The notes: generated from the sequence alone by a model not told the origin. A stretch of 64,000 nucleotides of DNA from Nostoc sp. C052 (GCF_013393905.1 NZ_CP040272.1:2294001-2358000), one strand, 5' to 3'. Shown: positions 53,109-62,643, counted from the first letter of the stretch. Translations and numbers: made by a program.

Positions 53109-54908
53109 ATGAGAGGCACTCTTCCTGTTGTTGCATCTGAGCAGACGAGTCAGAAACTTTCCACCCTGCGGCGCTTTTTGCAATATGTGCTACTCTATCG
53201 CAAAGAAATTCCCATCGCCATCACATTAGTATTAATTGGTGCTATAACCCAGGCAATTGGGCCATTCTTTCTTGGCTGGTCGATCGATCATCTGATTGCA
53301 CAAGGTAATTTGCAAGGACTACTGCAATTATTAGGACTATTAGGGCTTAACTATGGGATTGGTGTCTTGGCAACTCGCGGTCAAATTATTCGAGTCGGCT
53401 GGATTATGCAGCGATTGCTGGCTCAATTGAGGCAAGATATTTTCCTGAAAATCCAAAGTCTACCACTCAGCTTTTTTGACCGCAGCGAAGCAGGCGATTT
53501 AATGAGCCGCTTGCTAAATGATGTCAACACCGTAAATCAGGCATTTGGATTGACAGTCGCTCAAATGCTAGGCAACACTTTCAGTTTAGTTGGCATTGTG
53601 ATTGCAATGCTCTCAATCAACCTGCAACTCGGTTTGTTGAGTAATTTGGTTGTGCCACTGATGATTTTTACCACAAGCTTATTTGCACGTTGGGCGAGAG
53701 CCAGATTTCGCGTCACCCGACAAACTATTGGGGAGCTTTCCGCAAAGTTGGAAGAAGATATTGGCAGTGTGCGAGAAGCACAAGCATTTAATCGCGTACA
53801 GATGAATATCGAAGAATTCGACGTTCTTAACGCCGCCAATCGAGATGCCAACGTTGAGGCTGTGGCAATTACTTCGGCCTTTTTGCCCTCTATCGATTTT
53901 CTCAACACACTAGCAACCGCAGGCGTCCTAGCCTATGGTGGTTATCTGGCGGTAACGGGAGCTGCAACTGTCGGTGTAGTGACATCCTTTTTACTTTACG
54001 TCCAGCAGTTTTTCCGCCCGATTCAAATTCTCAGCCAGTTTTATACTCAAGCTCAATCTGCCTTCGCCGGACTAGAGCGAATCTTTCTATTACTAGATGA
54101 ACCGTCCGAACTCAAAGATGCAGCCGATGCCACAGAAATGCCGCCTATTCAAGGTGAGGTGACATTTGAGAATGTCAAGTTTGGCTACAACCCAGATCAA
54201 CTGGTTCTCAAAGGAGTGAATTTGCACGCCTATCCAGGGCAGATGGTTGCATTAGTAGGACAGACCGGTTCAGGAAAAAGTACAATTATTAATTTGATTT
54301 TGCGCTTCTATGATGTGTCTGGCGGTGCAGTGAAAATTGATGATATTGATGTGCGTAGTGTGACTCAAGCAAGTCTGCGCCGTCAAATTGGCATCGTTCT
54401 GCAAGATAATATTTTGTTTACCGGCACAGTTGCCGAAAATATAGCTTTTGGAGTTCCTTATGCAACTCAAGCTGATATCGAAGCAGCTGCACAATTAGCA
54501 AATGTACATGAGTTCGTTACCTCACTACCACAGGGTTATACAACTCAATTGGGCGAACGGGGCGCACCTTTGAGTCAAGGACAGCGACAACTCATCAGTA
54601 TTGCTCGTGCGGTATTAATTAATCCTCGAATTCTGATTCTGGATGAAGCCACTAGCAGCATCGATACCCGCACAGAAGCTCTAGTGCAAAGTGCGATCGC
54701 TCGTTTGCTCCAAGGTCGCACCAGTTTCGTAATTGCCCACCGTCTCAGTACAGTTACTCAGGCAGATCAAGTATTAGTCATTCAGCAGGGACAAATTGTC
54801 GAGCAGGGTACTCACAACGAACTCGTCAATCAGCAAGGTGTCTATGCCAACCTCTATGCTCTGCAACTGGGTGCAGCAGACACAGTGGTTCTTCAAAATC
54901 AAAAGTAA
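53109..54908 (+). CDS. ABC exporter half-transporter, catalytic partner
   Basis: The 599-residue protein has the same layout: six helices, Walker A GQTGSGKST, signature LSQGQRQL and Walker B LILDEATSSID with the catalytic Glu. The signature has Gln for the second Gly. In heterodimeric exporters one composite site is active and one is degenerate, and this pair fits that rule. ATG 53109 follows a run of CCAAAAT heptamers. The substrate cannot be told from sequence. Confidence 0.92.
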   Translation: MRGTLPVVASEQTSQKLSTLRRFLQYVLLYRKEIPIAITLVLIGAITQAIGPFFLGWSIDHLIAQGNLQGLLQLLGLLGLNYGIGVLATRGQIIRVGWIMQRLLAQLRQDIFLKIQSLPLSFFDRSEAGDLMSRLLNDVNTVNQAFGLTVAQMLGNTFSLVGIVIAMLSINLQLGLLSNLVVPLMIFTTSLFARWARARFRVTRQTIGELSAKLEEDIGSVREAQAFNRVQMNIEEFDVLNAANRDANVEAVAITSAFLPSIDFLNTLATAGVLAYGGYLAVTGAATVGVVTSFLLYVQQFFRPIQILSQFYTQAQSAFAGLERIFLLLDEPSELKDAADATEMPPIQGEVTFENVKFGYNPDQLVLKGVNLHAYPGQMVALVGQTGSGKSTIINLILRFYDVSGGAVKIDDIDVRSVTQASLRRQIGIVLQDNILFTGTVAENIAFGVPYATQADIEAAAQLANVHEFVTSLPQGYTTQLGERGAPLSQGQRQLISIARAVLINPRILILDEATSSIDTRTEALVQSAIARLLQGRTSFVIAHRLSTVTQADQVLVIQQGQIVEQGTHNELVNQQGVYANLYALQLGAADTVVLQNQK

Positions 54909-55080
54909 AATATTATACGATGATTTCCTTTCGCATGAGGTACAAAGTTTTTGAGACGCGATAAATCGCCGTCTCTACAAGCGTTTTGTTTTATTGATGA
55001 GTGCGATCGCCAAAAAATAGACTTGCATAATTTTACGCCCTTTAAAACCGCGATGTCTGGCAACAAGGGTCTACGCACCT

Positions 55081-55206
55081 CAATACTGTTCGGTTAAGCA
55101 TTTTTAACTTGAAATTGGGTTTGGGGAAAAGGTTAAGGGGTAAAGGTTAAAGGTTTTTCTTTTCCCTTTTACCGTTCCCCTTTTCCCCTTAACCGAAAGG
55201 TATTGC
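55081..55206. repeat. MITE-like element related to 29433-29545
   Basis: CAATACTGTTCGGTTAAG and CTTAACCGAAAGGTATTG form imperfect terminal inverted repeats. Between them are purine-rich (GGGGTAAAGGTTAAAGG) and pyrimidine-rich arms that can pair. It lies between the exporter genes and arsR. Confidence 0.7.
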
Positions 55207-55255
55207 TACGCACCTAAGCTATAGTTTTTAGTTCAAAATAGAGATAACATATCCT

Positions 55256-55276
55256 TATAATATCAATATCATTGAT
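55256..55276 (+). promoter_or_regulatory. arsR promoter with overlapping ArsR-type operator
   Basis: TATAAT (55256-55261) is directly followed by ATCAATATCATTGAT (55262-55276), a perfect inverted repeat ATCAA-N5-TTGAT of the kind bound by ArsR/SmtB proteins. It overlaps the ATG at 55275. Transcription should start near 55268, leaving a leader of only a few nucleotides. Confidence 0.75.
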
Positions 55277-55601
55277 GCCAACTTCTTCAGCTACTACTAT
55301 TCCTTATTTAATTGCTGCTGGTTTTCATGCTCTTTCCGAACCACTCAGGATTAGTGTGCTGGAATTGCTGCGCCAGCGAGAATTATGTGTATGTGATTTG
55401 TGCGAAGTCTTGGGGGTAAGTCAGTCGAAACTATCTTTTCACCTCAAAACCCTCAAAGAAGCTGGCTTAGTTAACTCCCGTCAGGAAGGACGTTGGATTT
55501 ATTACAGTTTGAATTTGCCCCAATTCAGTATTTTAGAGAAATATTTGGCAGATTTTACCCATAATCAGGTAATCTCATCTGCGCGTCCCTGCTGCGATTA
55601 G
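55275..55601 (+). CDS. arsR: ArsR-family arsenic-responsive repressor
   Basis: The 108-residue winged-helix protein has the arsenite-sensing motif ELCVCDLCEVLG (Cys-x-Cys-x-x-Cys) at the start of the recognition region, then VSQSKLSFHLKTLKEAGLV. It ends in ARPCCD, a vicinal Cys pair that may add to metal binding. It represses its own gene and the acr3-arsI-arsC genes downstream until As(III) binds. Its ATG is inside a perfect operator palindrome. Confidence 0.93.
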   Translation: MPTSSATTIPYLIAAGFHALSEPLRISVLELLRQRELCVCDLCEVLGVSQSKLSFHLKTLKEAGLVNSRQEGRWIYYSLNLPQFSILEKYLADFTHNQVISSARPCCD

Positions 55602-55648
55602 GACAAGATTTTAAAGCAATACAGTTCAGAATGGGCAACAAAACACTT

Positions 55649-55677
55649 GTAGAGACGTAGCAGTGCTACGTCTCTAC
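55649..55677. repeat. 29-bp perfect palindrome after arsR
   Basis: GTAGAGACGTAGCA and TGCTACGTCTCTAC pair around a single base. This is a common interspersed palindrome in Nostoc-type genomes and may also terminate arsR transcription, though no T run follows directly. Confidence 0.65.
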
Positions 55678-55744
55678 ATTCATTTTCGGAGATGTCTAAT
55701 GTACATCTGTGCGTCCCTACAAACTATTGCCCCAATTGCTATAT

Positions 55745-55823
55745 ATCAACTTTTTTTGATGAATTTTTATGTGTAGTGTTATGCTTGTTATTGACATATC
55801 AAGTTTTTTTGAAATGATATAAA
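55745..55823 (+). promoter_or_regulatory. Probable arsenic-operon promoter with two operator-like repeats
   Basis: ATCAA-N6-TTGAT at 55745-55760 is a perfect inverted repeat. A second, ATCAAG...TTGAA, lies at 55798-55813, just after TTGACA (55791-55796). TGATAT 18 nt downstream of that can serve as -10. The arrangement suggests ArsR control of the genes that follow. Confidence 0.6.
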
Positions 55824-55857
55824 CATCCTTTCAAAATTACCGATAACGGTGAAGTCA

Positions 55858-55953
55858 ATGAACGCAATAGCAAAAAAATTAGCGCTCTTATTTGGAGTGT
55901 TGGCTTTTGCGATCAGTTGCACAGCTACACCCAATTCATCTACTAAAACTTAG
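55858..55953 (+). pseudogene. Truncated lipoprotein start in the arsenic operon
   Basis: A 31-codon frame reads as a clear lipoprotein signal (KKLALLFGVLAFAISC, lipobox Cys21) and then stops 10 residues later. It has a proper ATG and lies just behind the operon promoter. I infer the remnant of a substrate-binding lipoprotein gene that lost its body. A real short lipopeptide is possible but less likely. Confidence 0.5.
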
Positions 55954-56048
55954 CGATCGCCGACGGTTACAAAGGATAGTTTTAGGCATGGACAATCATC
56001 CAAACCAACCAACTTGTTCATGATGAAACTTTGAATAATGCCAGTTGT

Positions 56049-57125
56049 ATGAACTCTCTAATGAACAAAAAAACTTCCAAACGCCTCTCCTTTATTGACC
56101 GCTTCCTGACCTTGTGGATTTTTTTAGCAATGGCAATCGGTGTTGGTATTGGCTATTTTTTTCCGGGAGTAGAAGCGTTTATCAACCAGTTCCAAGTAGG
56201 AACAACCAATATACCAATTGCCATCGGGTTAATTTTGATGATGTATCCGCCACTAGCTAAGGTGCGATACGAAGAGTTAGGAGATGTATTTCGCAACGGA
56301 AAAATTCTTGGTGTGTCACTACTTCAGAATTGGATTATTGGGCCAATTTTGATGTTTTCTCTGGCGGCAATCTTCTTACACGGTTATCCAGAATATATGA
56401 CGGGATTGATTCTGATTGGATTAGCCCGTTGTATTGCAATGGTAGTTGTTTGGAGTGATTTGGCACGAGGTAATACAGAGTACACGGCTGGATTGGTTGC
56501 CTTTAATAGTATTTTTCAAGTCATCTTTTATAGTCCTTATGCCTGGTTTTTCATCACTGTGCTACCGCCATTATTTGGGTTAAAAGGCAATGTTGTTAAT
56601 GTCAGCATTGCCGAGATTGCTAAAAGTGTATTTATCTATCTTGGTATTCCCTTTTTAGCTGGATTTTTCACTCGTTTCTTTTTAGTAAAAGTGAAAAGCA
56701 AGCAGTGGTATCATGAGGAATTTGTGACTAAAATTAGCCCGATTACGCTGATTGCTCTGCTATTTACAATCGTGGTTATGTTCAGCTTGAAAGGCCATTT
56801 GATTGTTCAGATACCCTTAGATGTAGTGAAGATTGCAATTCCGCTGATCGTCTATTTCGTCATTATGTTTCTGGTCAGCTTTTATATGGCTTGGCAGATT
56901 AAGACAGACTATTCTAGAGCCGCCAGTGTTGCGTTTACAGCCGCCGGAAATAATTTTGAACTGGCGATCGCAGTGGCGATCGCAGTGTTTGGCATTAATT
57001 CGGGTGTGGCATTTGCTGCTGTTGTCGGGCCTCTGGTAGAAGTGCCTGTGTTGATTGGTCTGGTTAATGTTGCTTTCTGGTTTGAAAAACGTTATTTTAC
57101 AACATCTGAGTCAAGAACCTTTTAA
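56049..57125 (+). CDS. acr3: ACR3-family arsenite efflux transporter
   Basis: The protein of about 358 residues has ten membrane segments and typical ACR3 stretches: LMMYPPLAKVRYEELG, LGVSLLQNWIIGPILMF, LIGLARCIAMVVVWSDLARG (with the essential Cys), FNSIFQVIFYSPY and TAAGNNFELAIAVAIAVFG. It exports arsenite from the cytoplasm. The frame begins at TTG 56031; ATG 56049 or 56061 is more likely. ArsI and arsC follow at once, giving an arsenic operon. Confidence 0.93.
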   Translation: MNSLMNKKTSKRLSFIDRFLTLWIFLAMAIGVGIGYFFPGVEAFINQFQVGTTNIPIAIGLILMMYPPLAKVRYEELGDVFRNGKILGVSLLQNWIIGPILMFSLAAIFLHGYPEYMTGLILIGLARCIAMVVVWSDLARGNTEYTAGLVAFNSIFQVIFYSPYAWFFITVLPPLFGLKGNVVNVSIAEIAKSVFIYLGIPFLAGFFTRFFLVKVKSKQWYHEEFVTKISPITLIALLFTIVVMFSLKGHLIVQIPLDVVKIAIPLIVYFVIMFLVSFYMAWQIKTDYSRAASVAFTAAGNNFELAIAVAIAVFGINSGVAFAAVVGPLVEVPVLIGLVNVAFWFEKRYFTTSESRTF

Positions 57126-57156
57126 ATATTTGAAAAATCCGACGAGGAGCAAAATT

Positions 57157-57591
57157 ATGGCACTGCTAAAAACTCATGTGGCTTTGAATGTTACTGATAT
57201 TGAGAAGTCTGTAACATTTTATCGGGCAATGTTTGGCGTCGAACCTGTGAAATATAAGCATGACTACGCCAAGTTTGATATTTCTAGTCCAGCGTTAAAT
57301 CTAACACTAAATTTAGCATCTAGTATTCAGGTTGGTGGTGCATTGTCTCACTTGGGTGTACAAGTTGAAAGTACAGAAGAAGTGCGATCGGCTATCCAAA
57401 GGTTTACGGAGGCAGGATTGGCATTATTTACTGAGGATGATACTGATTGTTGCTACGCTTTGCAAGATAAAGTTTGGGTAACAGATCCAGATGGGAATCG
57501 CTGGGAAGTCTTTGTGGTGAAGGTGGGAGATACAACGCCAGAACAAAATTTGGTGGTGGGACAGGCTGTTAATAAGTCGTGTTGTGGGTAA
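57157..57591 (+). CDS. arsI: ArsI-type C-As lyase (glyoxalase fold)
   Basis: The 144-residue protein is a vicinal-oxygen-chelate dioxygenase. Metal ligands are probably His7, His65 and Glu117; the vicinal Cys98-Cys99 pair (DCCYALQDKVWV) binds trivalent organoarsenicals. ArsI splits the C-As bond of methylarsenite to arsenite, which Acr3 then exports. A second Cys pair sits at the end (SCCG). The ATG at 57157 has GAGGAGC upstream and lies 31 bp after acr3. CadI-type proteins are related, but the Cys pair and the context favour ArsI. Confidence 0.9.
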   Translation: MALLKTHVALNVTDIEKSVTFYRAMFGVEPVKYKHDYAKFDISSPALNLTLNLASSIQVGGALSHLGVQVESTEEVRSAIQRFTEAGLALFTEDDTDCCYALQDKVWVTDPDGNRWEVFVVKVGDTTPEQNLVVGQAVNKSCCG

Positions 57592-57647
57592 AAAGAAAGA
57601 AGAGAAAACGAACCGCCAAGACCCTAAGGACGCAAAGGTAAGAATTG

Positions 57648-58043
57648 ATGAAGAAGGTAATGTTTGTTTGTAAGCATAATTCGCGGCGATCGCAAATGGC
57701 AGAGGGATTTACGCGAATATTAGGAGAAGGTAAAGTTGCTGTTGCTAGTTCAGGTTTGGCAGCAAGTGAGGTAGATCCTGTCACTGTTGAGGTTATGGCG
57801 GAAATTGGGATTGATATTAGCAATCAAACTTCTAAGCCTTTAAGTGATTTCAATGCTGATGATTATAATGCTGTGATTTCATTATGTGGTTGTGGTGTTA
57901 ATTTACCTGAAGAGTGGGTATTAAGAGAGGTGTTTGAAGATTGGCAACTTGATGACCCCGCAGGGCAATCAATTGAAACTTTTCGCCGCGTTCGAGATGA
58001 AGTTAAGGAACGAGTTGTAAACTTAATTGAGAGACTCAATTAA
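57648..58043 (+). CDS. arsC: Arsenate reductase, LMW-phosphatase type
   Basis: The 131-residue protein has the P-loop VCKHNSRRSQ (Cys8-x5-Arg14) and the redox pair Cys80 and Cys82 in SLCGCGVNLPEEW. It reduces arsenate to arsenite, using thioredoxin or glutaredoxin. DWQLDDPAG holds the general acid Asp. It is the last arsenic gene, 56 bp after arsI. ATG 57648 is preferred over TTG 57645. Confidence 0.92.
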   Translation: MKKVMFVCKHNSRRSQMAEGFTRILGEGKVAVASSGLAASEVDPVTVEVMAEIGIDISNQTSKPLSDFNADDYNAVISLCGCGVNLPEEWVLREVFEDWQLDDPAGQSIETFRRVRDEVKERVVNLIERLN

Positions 58044-58059
58044 TAATTGCTACGACTAT

Positions 58060-58135
58060 AAAACAGGAGTCAGAATACAGAATTCAGAATACTCCTATAG
58101 AATTCATACTGAATTCTGACTCCTGAGTTCTGAAT
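58060..58135. repeat. Inverted GAATTC-rich repeat between arsC and the kinase gene
   Basis: AGGAGTCAGAATACAGAATTCAGAAT is followed by its near complement ending GAATTCTGACTCCTGAG. The same words occur at about 47073-47110 and 52970-53060. The stem lies between two convergent genes and may act as a terminator for both. Confidence 0.6.
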
Positions 58136-61100
58136 TCTTCTGATAAATTAGGTTAGCGATCGCTCGAAGTAATTTAGCTGGCTCCACAGGCTTGGTGATA
58201 TGCCGCTCAAATCCGGCGGCAATTACCTGTTGATAATCAGCCTCACCAGCATAAGCTGTCAGGGCGATCGCCGGAATTTCCCCTCCTTCTTCTAGTGACA
58301 TCGCTCTAATTTGACGAATCAGCATATAGCCGTCTACTTCCGGCATTCCAATGTCGCTTAACAGCAGATTTGGCTGGAACTGAGGCATAATTCCTAGTGC
58401 TTCTATCGCCGATGCAGACTGAATTACTACCGCGCCAGATTGCTCTAAAATAAAAGCAATTAATTCTCGCGTATCACGCTCATCATCTACAAGCAGAACT
58501 TTCAACCCATTTAAATCGGGCAAATCATCAGGTCGAGAGACAACTTGGTGACTATTTAGATCGATCTCGATCAGCGGTAACATGACTGTAAAGGTTGCTC
58601 CCTGTTCTTCACCGAAACTTTCTGCCTTAACTGTGCCGCCATGTAACTCGACAATATGACGAACAATAGCTAATCCCAATCCCAGTCCGCCGAATTTTCT
58701 AGTGGTTGCGCCATCAGCTTGTCGGAAGTAGTCAAAGACATAAGGTAAAAAGTCAGAGCTAATTCCCTTACCTGTATCACGCACTTGCAGCTGAACCTGA
58801 GAACCAATAGACTGTAAACTGATTTCTACCTGTCCACCTTGGGGTGTAAACTTAATCGCATTGGAAAGTAAATTCCAGATAACTTGTTGCAAGCGACTGG
58901 AATCACCTGTTACTAAAAATTTGGAGTTGCGACTTTGGGGTGTTTCTAGCACAATTTGAACTGGGGATTTGAGATTGTCTGGTTGCTGATTAAAATGGAT
59001 CGATTCTAAATTTCTGTCAGAATTTTCTAATTCAAAATCTAAAATTGTAAATTTCAAATTAATAGATTTGGCTTCAGCAGCTAGACGTACAGTTTCTATG
59101 GCTGCGGCGATCGCAGTTTCCAGATTCACAGGAGCAATATTCAGACTCAGTTTACCTTGCAGAATGCGAGATACATCTAACAAATCTTCGATTAATTGAG
59201 TTTGCAACTTGGCATTGCGCTCAATGGTTTCCAGAGCGCGAGTAGTGGTTGCTTCATCATACTTTTTCATTTGGAGTAACTTCGACCATCCCAGGATTGG
59301 GTTTAGCGGCGTGCGAAGTTCGTGAGAAAGAACCGCCAAAAATTCATCTTTGATTCGGTTAGCTTGGATCAATTCTTCCTTCCGTCGCTGTAACGAAGCC
59401 ATTAACTGAGCGCGTTCCAGAGCAACCGCTACCTGATCGGAAGTTGCTTGTAATAGAGCAATTTCCCCAGAAGTAAAGTGAGTACGGGTGCGACTAGCAA
59501 AGGAAAGGACACCAAGCAGCTTACCCTGAGCAATTAATGGTTGACCTGCGTAAGCTGTAATTTCTAAAGCACGGAGAATGTGAGCATTTGGATGGGTAGA
59601 ATGCGGCACATTATTGACGACGATTTGACGGCGTTCTTGCACCACTAGTCCGCACATCCCCTCATTCAATTCCAGGTATTCAATTGCTTGAAATACTTCA
59701 TCAGTAATACCGTTCCAAGCCACTAATCGAAGTTTCTGCTTGTTTTCGTGTGTATCAATTAGATAGTGAAAGTAAAAATGCAAATCCATCTGCGCCGATA
59801 GTTTGCTAAACAAGCTGTTCATGAGATCCAAGGGGCGCTCGGTTGAAAGCAAATCACTGGTTGTTTCTGAGAGGAGTTTAAGTCGTTCACTGCGCTCTTG
59901 TAAGGCTTGTTCTGCAAGCTGACGTTCGCGAAGGGCGCGTTCGCGTTCGGTGATGTCAATCGCAACTCCCCCTACTAGGCGTTGCCCAGATGCATCGGCA
60001 ATGGGAAACTTATAGATCAAAAATTCGCCAAGAGTGCCATCTGTGCGTGGAGCAGACTCGATAGTTTGAATAACTTGATTCGTCTCGGCAACTATTCTAA
60101 TGTTATCGAGGAGGGGTTGAGCGATTTGGACTGGGTAGAGGTCAACAATGTTTTTATTAATCGCCTTATTTTTTGCTAAATTAAATGTCCTCAAATAAGT
60201 TGGACTGAGGTAAAGTACACGCCCCTCTGCATTGGTAATCCAGGCGGCGGCGGGGATATTATCCATAAAAGCTTGAAATTGCTCTTGACTCTGACTCAGC
60301 GCTTTTTTCGCTTGTTTGAGATCGCTAATATCCAGAATTAATGCGACTGATTTCTGACGAGATTCTCCCAAAAGGGAATAGCCAACGACAACCGGCACGA
60401 TGGAACCATCTTTGCGAATACATTCTTTTTCATAAGGAGTGCAGGTTCCCTTCGCTGTTGCCTCAGCAATAGCTAGTTCATCTAAATAAAGATACTCAGA
60501 GGGGGTAATATCAGCCCATCGTAATTTCCCTGCTTGAATATCCTCTTGGGTATAGCCGACAATTCGCAAAAACTCGTCGTTGGCTTCCGTGATGCTACCA
60601 TTAACATCACCAAAAATAATACCAACTACATTCGCTTTGACAAAACTCCTGAGCCGCTCCTCGCTTGCTTGAATTGCCTTCTCTGCCTGCTTGCGAGGGC
60701 TGATATCTGTAGTGCTACCAACTAAGCGTACTGGATTTCCATCAGCATCACGTTGTACCACTACCACCTGATCTAATACGTGTATATATTGATTATTCTG
60801 GTGGCGAATTCGATACTCAGCAGTATAGCGATCGCTATTTGCCAAAGCAACTACCGCCTCTTCTTGTACACGTTGCAAATCTTCTGGATGGACAAGTTCA
60901 CACCACCAATTACCCGTTGGTTGAGCTTCTGCGAGGGAATAGCCCAAAATTCGGGTTAACCCCTCGGTTCTTTCAACGGTATTCTGTTCTAGATTCCAAT
61001 CATAGATGAGACAATTGACGGCAGAGGCGGCTAACTCAAACCGCTCGTTAGCTTGCTTTAATGCTACTTCTGCTTGGTTGCGTACACTCAAATCAACAAC

Positions 61101-61820
61101 AAAGCCAATGACGGTTTCTTCAGTGTCTCCCAACATTACAGAACCGAGCAGAACCGGAATGCGATCGCCATCTTTACGAATGTATTCTTTCTCAAAAGGC
61201 TTACAGACTCCGGTAGTTTTCAGTTCTGCCACTAAACGCTCACTTAAAATCAGATACTCAGGCGGGGTAATCTCGCGCCAGTTCATTTGATTAGCAGACA
61301 AATCTTCTCGCGTATAGCCGATCATGTTCAGAAAAGCATCATTGGCTTCCACGATCGAGCCATTATTCATATCAGTTACGACAACCCCAATGATGTTGGA
61401 TTCTGCCAGTCGGCTAAACCGCATTTCGCTATTTTGCAACAAGTTTAGGCTTGTCTCTGCTTTGCGTCTAGCAGTTTGTAACTCTGAAGAAAGGGCGGTA
61501 ATTAAAAAAGATACGAGTGAGAATGTGGTTAGTTGTACCAAAACTTTCAGGCTGAGGAAATGGAAGGAGTAGACTGGCTCCATCAAAAAATAGAGCGAGA
61601 TTGCAACCGATAAAGCGATCGCTAATACTCCCAGTCTCATACCGCCATACCAGGCGCTCACTGCTACAGCTGCATAAAATAATGTAAATACGCTCGGTTC
61701 AAAAACTGGCAGTAACAGTTTTGTCAACAGTAGCGCCGCTATGATTGTCAAAATCATCACACCATAAGCTATTAACCGAGAACGCATCATCAAAATTTTT
61801 TCTGGTACTTTCACCATCAT
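58104..61820 (-). CDS. Hybrid sensor histidine kinase with PAS, GAF and receiver domains
   Basis: The 1238-residue protein has DUF4118-like membrane helices (residues 15-115), four PAS domains (about 130-630; VDMNNGSIVEANDAFLNM-type and NGSITEANDEFLRIVGYT), and a GAF domain (about 650-800). HisKA has the phospho-His in LSHELRTPLNPILGW; the HATPase shows NAIKF and FGGLGLGLAIV. A C-terminal receiver carries LLVDDERDTREL, LLLSDIGMPEVDGY and ALTAYAG, with Asp and Lys for phosphorylation. No output domain is present, so it passes phosphate to another protein. It starts 1 nt after the stop of the XRE gene, hence translational coupling. The signal is unknown; redox or light are guesses. Confidence 0.93.
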   Translation of the reverse strand: MMVKVPEKILMMRSRLIAYGVMILTIIAALLLTKLLLPVFEPSVFTLFYAAVAVSAWYGGMRLGVLAIALSVAISLYFLMEPVYSFHFLSLKVLVQLTTFSLVSFLITALSSELQTARRKAETSLNLLQNSEMRFSRLAESNIIGVVVTDMNNGSIVEANDAFLNMIGYTREDLSANQMNWREITPPEYLILSERLVAELKTTGVCKPFEKEYIRKDGDRIPVLLGSVMLGDTEETVIGFVVDLSVRNQAEVALKQANERFELAASAVNCLIYDWNLEQNTVERTEGLTRILGYSLAEAQPTGNWWCELVHPEDLQRVQEEAVVALANSDRYTAEYRIRHQNNQYIHVLDQVVVVQRDADGNPVRLVGSTTDISPRKQAEKAIQASEERLRSFVKANVVGIIFGDVNGSITEANDEFLRIVGYTQEDIQAGKLRWADITPSEYLYLDELAIAEATAKGTCTPYEKECIRKDGSIVPVVVGYSLLGESRQKSVALILDISDLKQAKKALSQSQEQFQAFMDNIPAAAWITNAEGRVLYLSPTYLRTFNLAKNKAINKNIVDLYPVQIAQPLLDNIRIVAETNQVIQTIESAPRTDGTLGEFLIYKFPIADASGQRLVGGVAIDITERERALRERQLAEQALQERSERLKLLSETTSDLLSTERPLDLMNSLFSKLSAQMDLHFYFHYLIDTHENKQKLRLVAWNGITDEVFQAIEYLELNEGMCGLVVQERRQIVVNNVPHSTHPNAHILRALEITAYAGQPLIAQGKLLGVLSFASRTRTHFTSGEIALLQATSDQVAVALERAQLMASLQRRKEELIQANRIKDEFLAVLSHELRTPLNPILGWSKLLQMKKYDEATTTRALETIERNAKLQTQLIEDLLDVSRILQGKLSLNIAPVNLETAIAAAIETVRLAAEAKSINLKFTILDFELENSDRNLESIHFNQQPDNLKSPVQIVLETPQSRNSKFLVTGDSSRLQQVIWNLLSNAIKFTPQGGQVEISLQSIGSQVQLQVRDTGKGISSDFLPYVFDYFRQADGATTRKFGGLGLGLAIVRHIVELHGGTVKAESFGEEQGATFTVMLPLIEIDLNSHQVVSRPDDLPDLNGLKVLLVDDERDTRELIAFILEQSGAVVIQSASAIEALGIMPQFQPNLLLSDIGMPEVDGYMLIRQIRAMSLEEGGEIPAIALTAYAGEADYQQVIAAGFERHITKPVEPAKLLRAIANLIYQKNSELRSQNSV

Positions 61821-61821
61821 C

Positions 61822-62139
61822 TTAAGAGTCCTCCCGTTGCTCCGGTTTTGGGAGATACTCGTTCATCAGTCTTTTGGGTTCGCCCATCTTCTCTAACATT
61901 TCTTCAATTAGCTTTAGTGCCATTTGTGAAGGCACTGTAGATCCGTTCTCCCAACGATTTACTGTTCGCAGAGAAACTCCCAACTTGGCTGCAAACTTTT
62001 CTTGAGAGAGATCGAGTTGCTGCCGAAGTTCACGGATTAAATCTGAAATTTTGACTGGTTTTCCTAGTTCCATAGTAGGAAGAGTAGGACAGGTGTCTCG
62101 CCATTTGTCTCCAGCTTGAGGAAGAATTTCAAGAATCAT
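61822..62139 (-). CDS. XRE-family helix-turn-helix regulator
   Basis: The 105-residue protein has one HTH domain at about residues 30-85 (LRQQLDLSQEKFAAKLGVSLRTVNRWENG). It ends only 1 nt before the hybrid kinase gene, so both are expressed together. It might regulate the pair or act with the kinase. The ATG at 62139 is listed; another ATG at residue 23 is also a fair start. Confidence 0.83.
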   Translation of the reverse strand: MILEILPQAGDKWRDTCPTLPTMELGKPVKISDLIRELRQQLDLSQEKFAAKLGVSLRTVNRWENGSTVPSQMALKLIEEMLEKMGEPKRLMNEYLPKPEQREDS

Positions 62140-62640
62140 CAGTTGTTATCAATTTCATCTTTTGGCGAAATACCAATATTCAGTTATCAGTGTTCACGGA
62201 TTACTGTTCACTGTAGAAGCTATATATAAAATAAACATTAAATTTTGTCTAATAAGCGATTGATAATAGTAAGATAATTGCCGATTTGACTAATAATTTT
62301 CAGCGATCGCACACAACCAAAAACTTTGTGGTGCGTAATCTTTCCATCATTTATACCAAAGCTAATTTTATATATAAATAACCTATATATAAGTTATAGT
62401 TAATACTTTTCGTCGTGAGCATCCCAGATATGCAAGTTATATCAAACTCAAGTTACAAATTGTCATTGCGGGCGCAACGTAGTGAAGTGAAGCAATCCGA
62501 TATCTTGCGATTGCTTCTCAGGGTTAGCGCGTCTCAAATACTATTGACAAGCGGACTTGCCTGATCAGCAATCAGCTTGGAAACAAAGTGGCACAATTCG
62601 AGCTAGGGTAAGATTTAATCCATCTAGGTGCAAGGTTCGA
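62140..62640. other. Intergenic region with one inverted repeat
   Basis: Mostly AT-rich DNA. GAAGCAATC at 62489-62497 and GATTGCTTC at 62509-62517 form a hairpin that is part of an interspersed repeat. No real gene is seen. Confidence 0.45.
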
Positions 62641-62643
62641 GTA

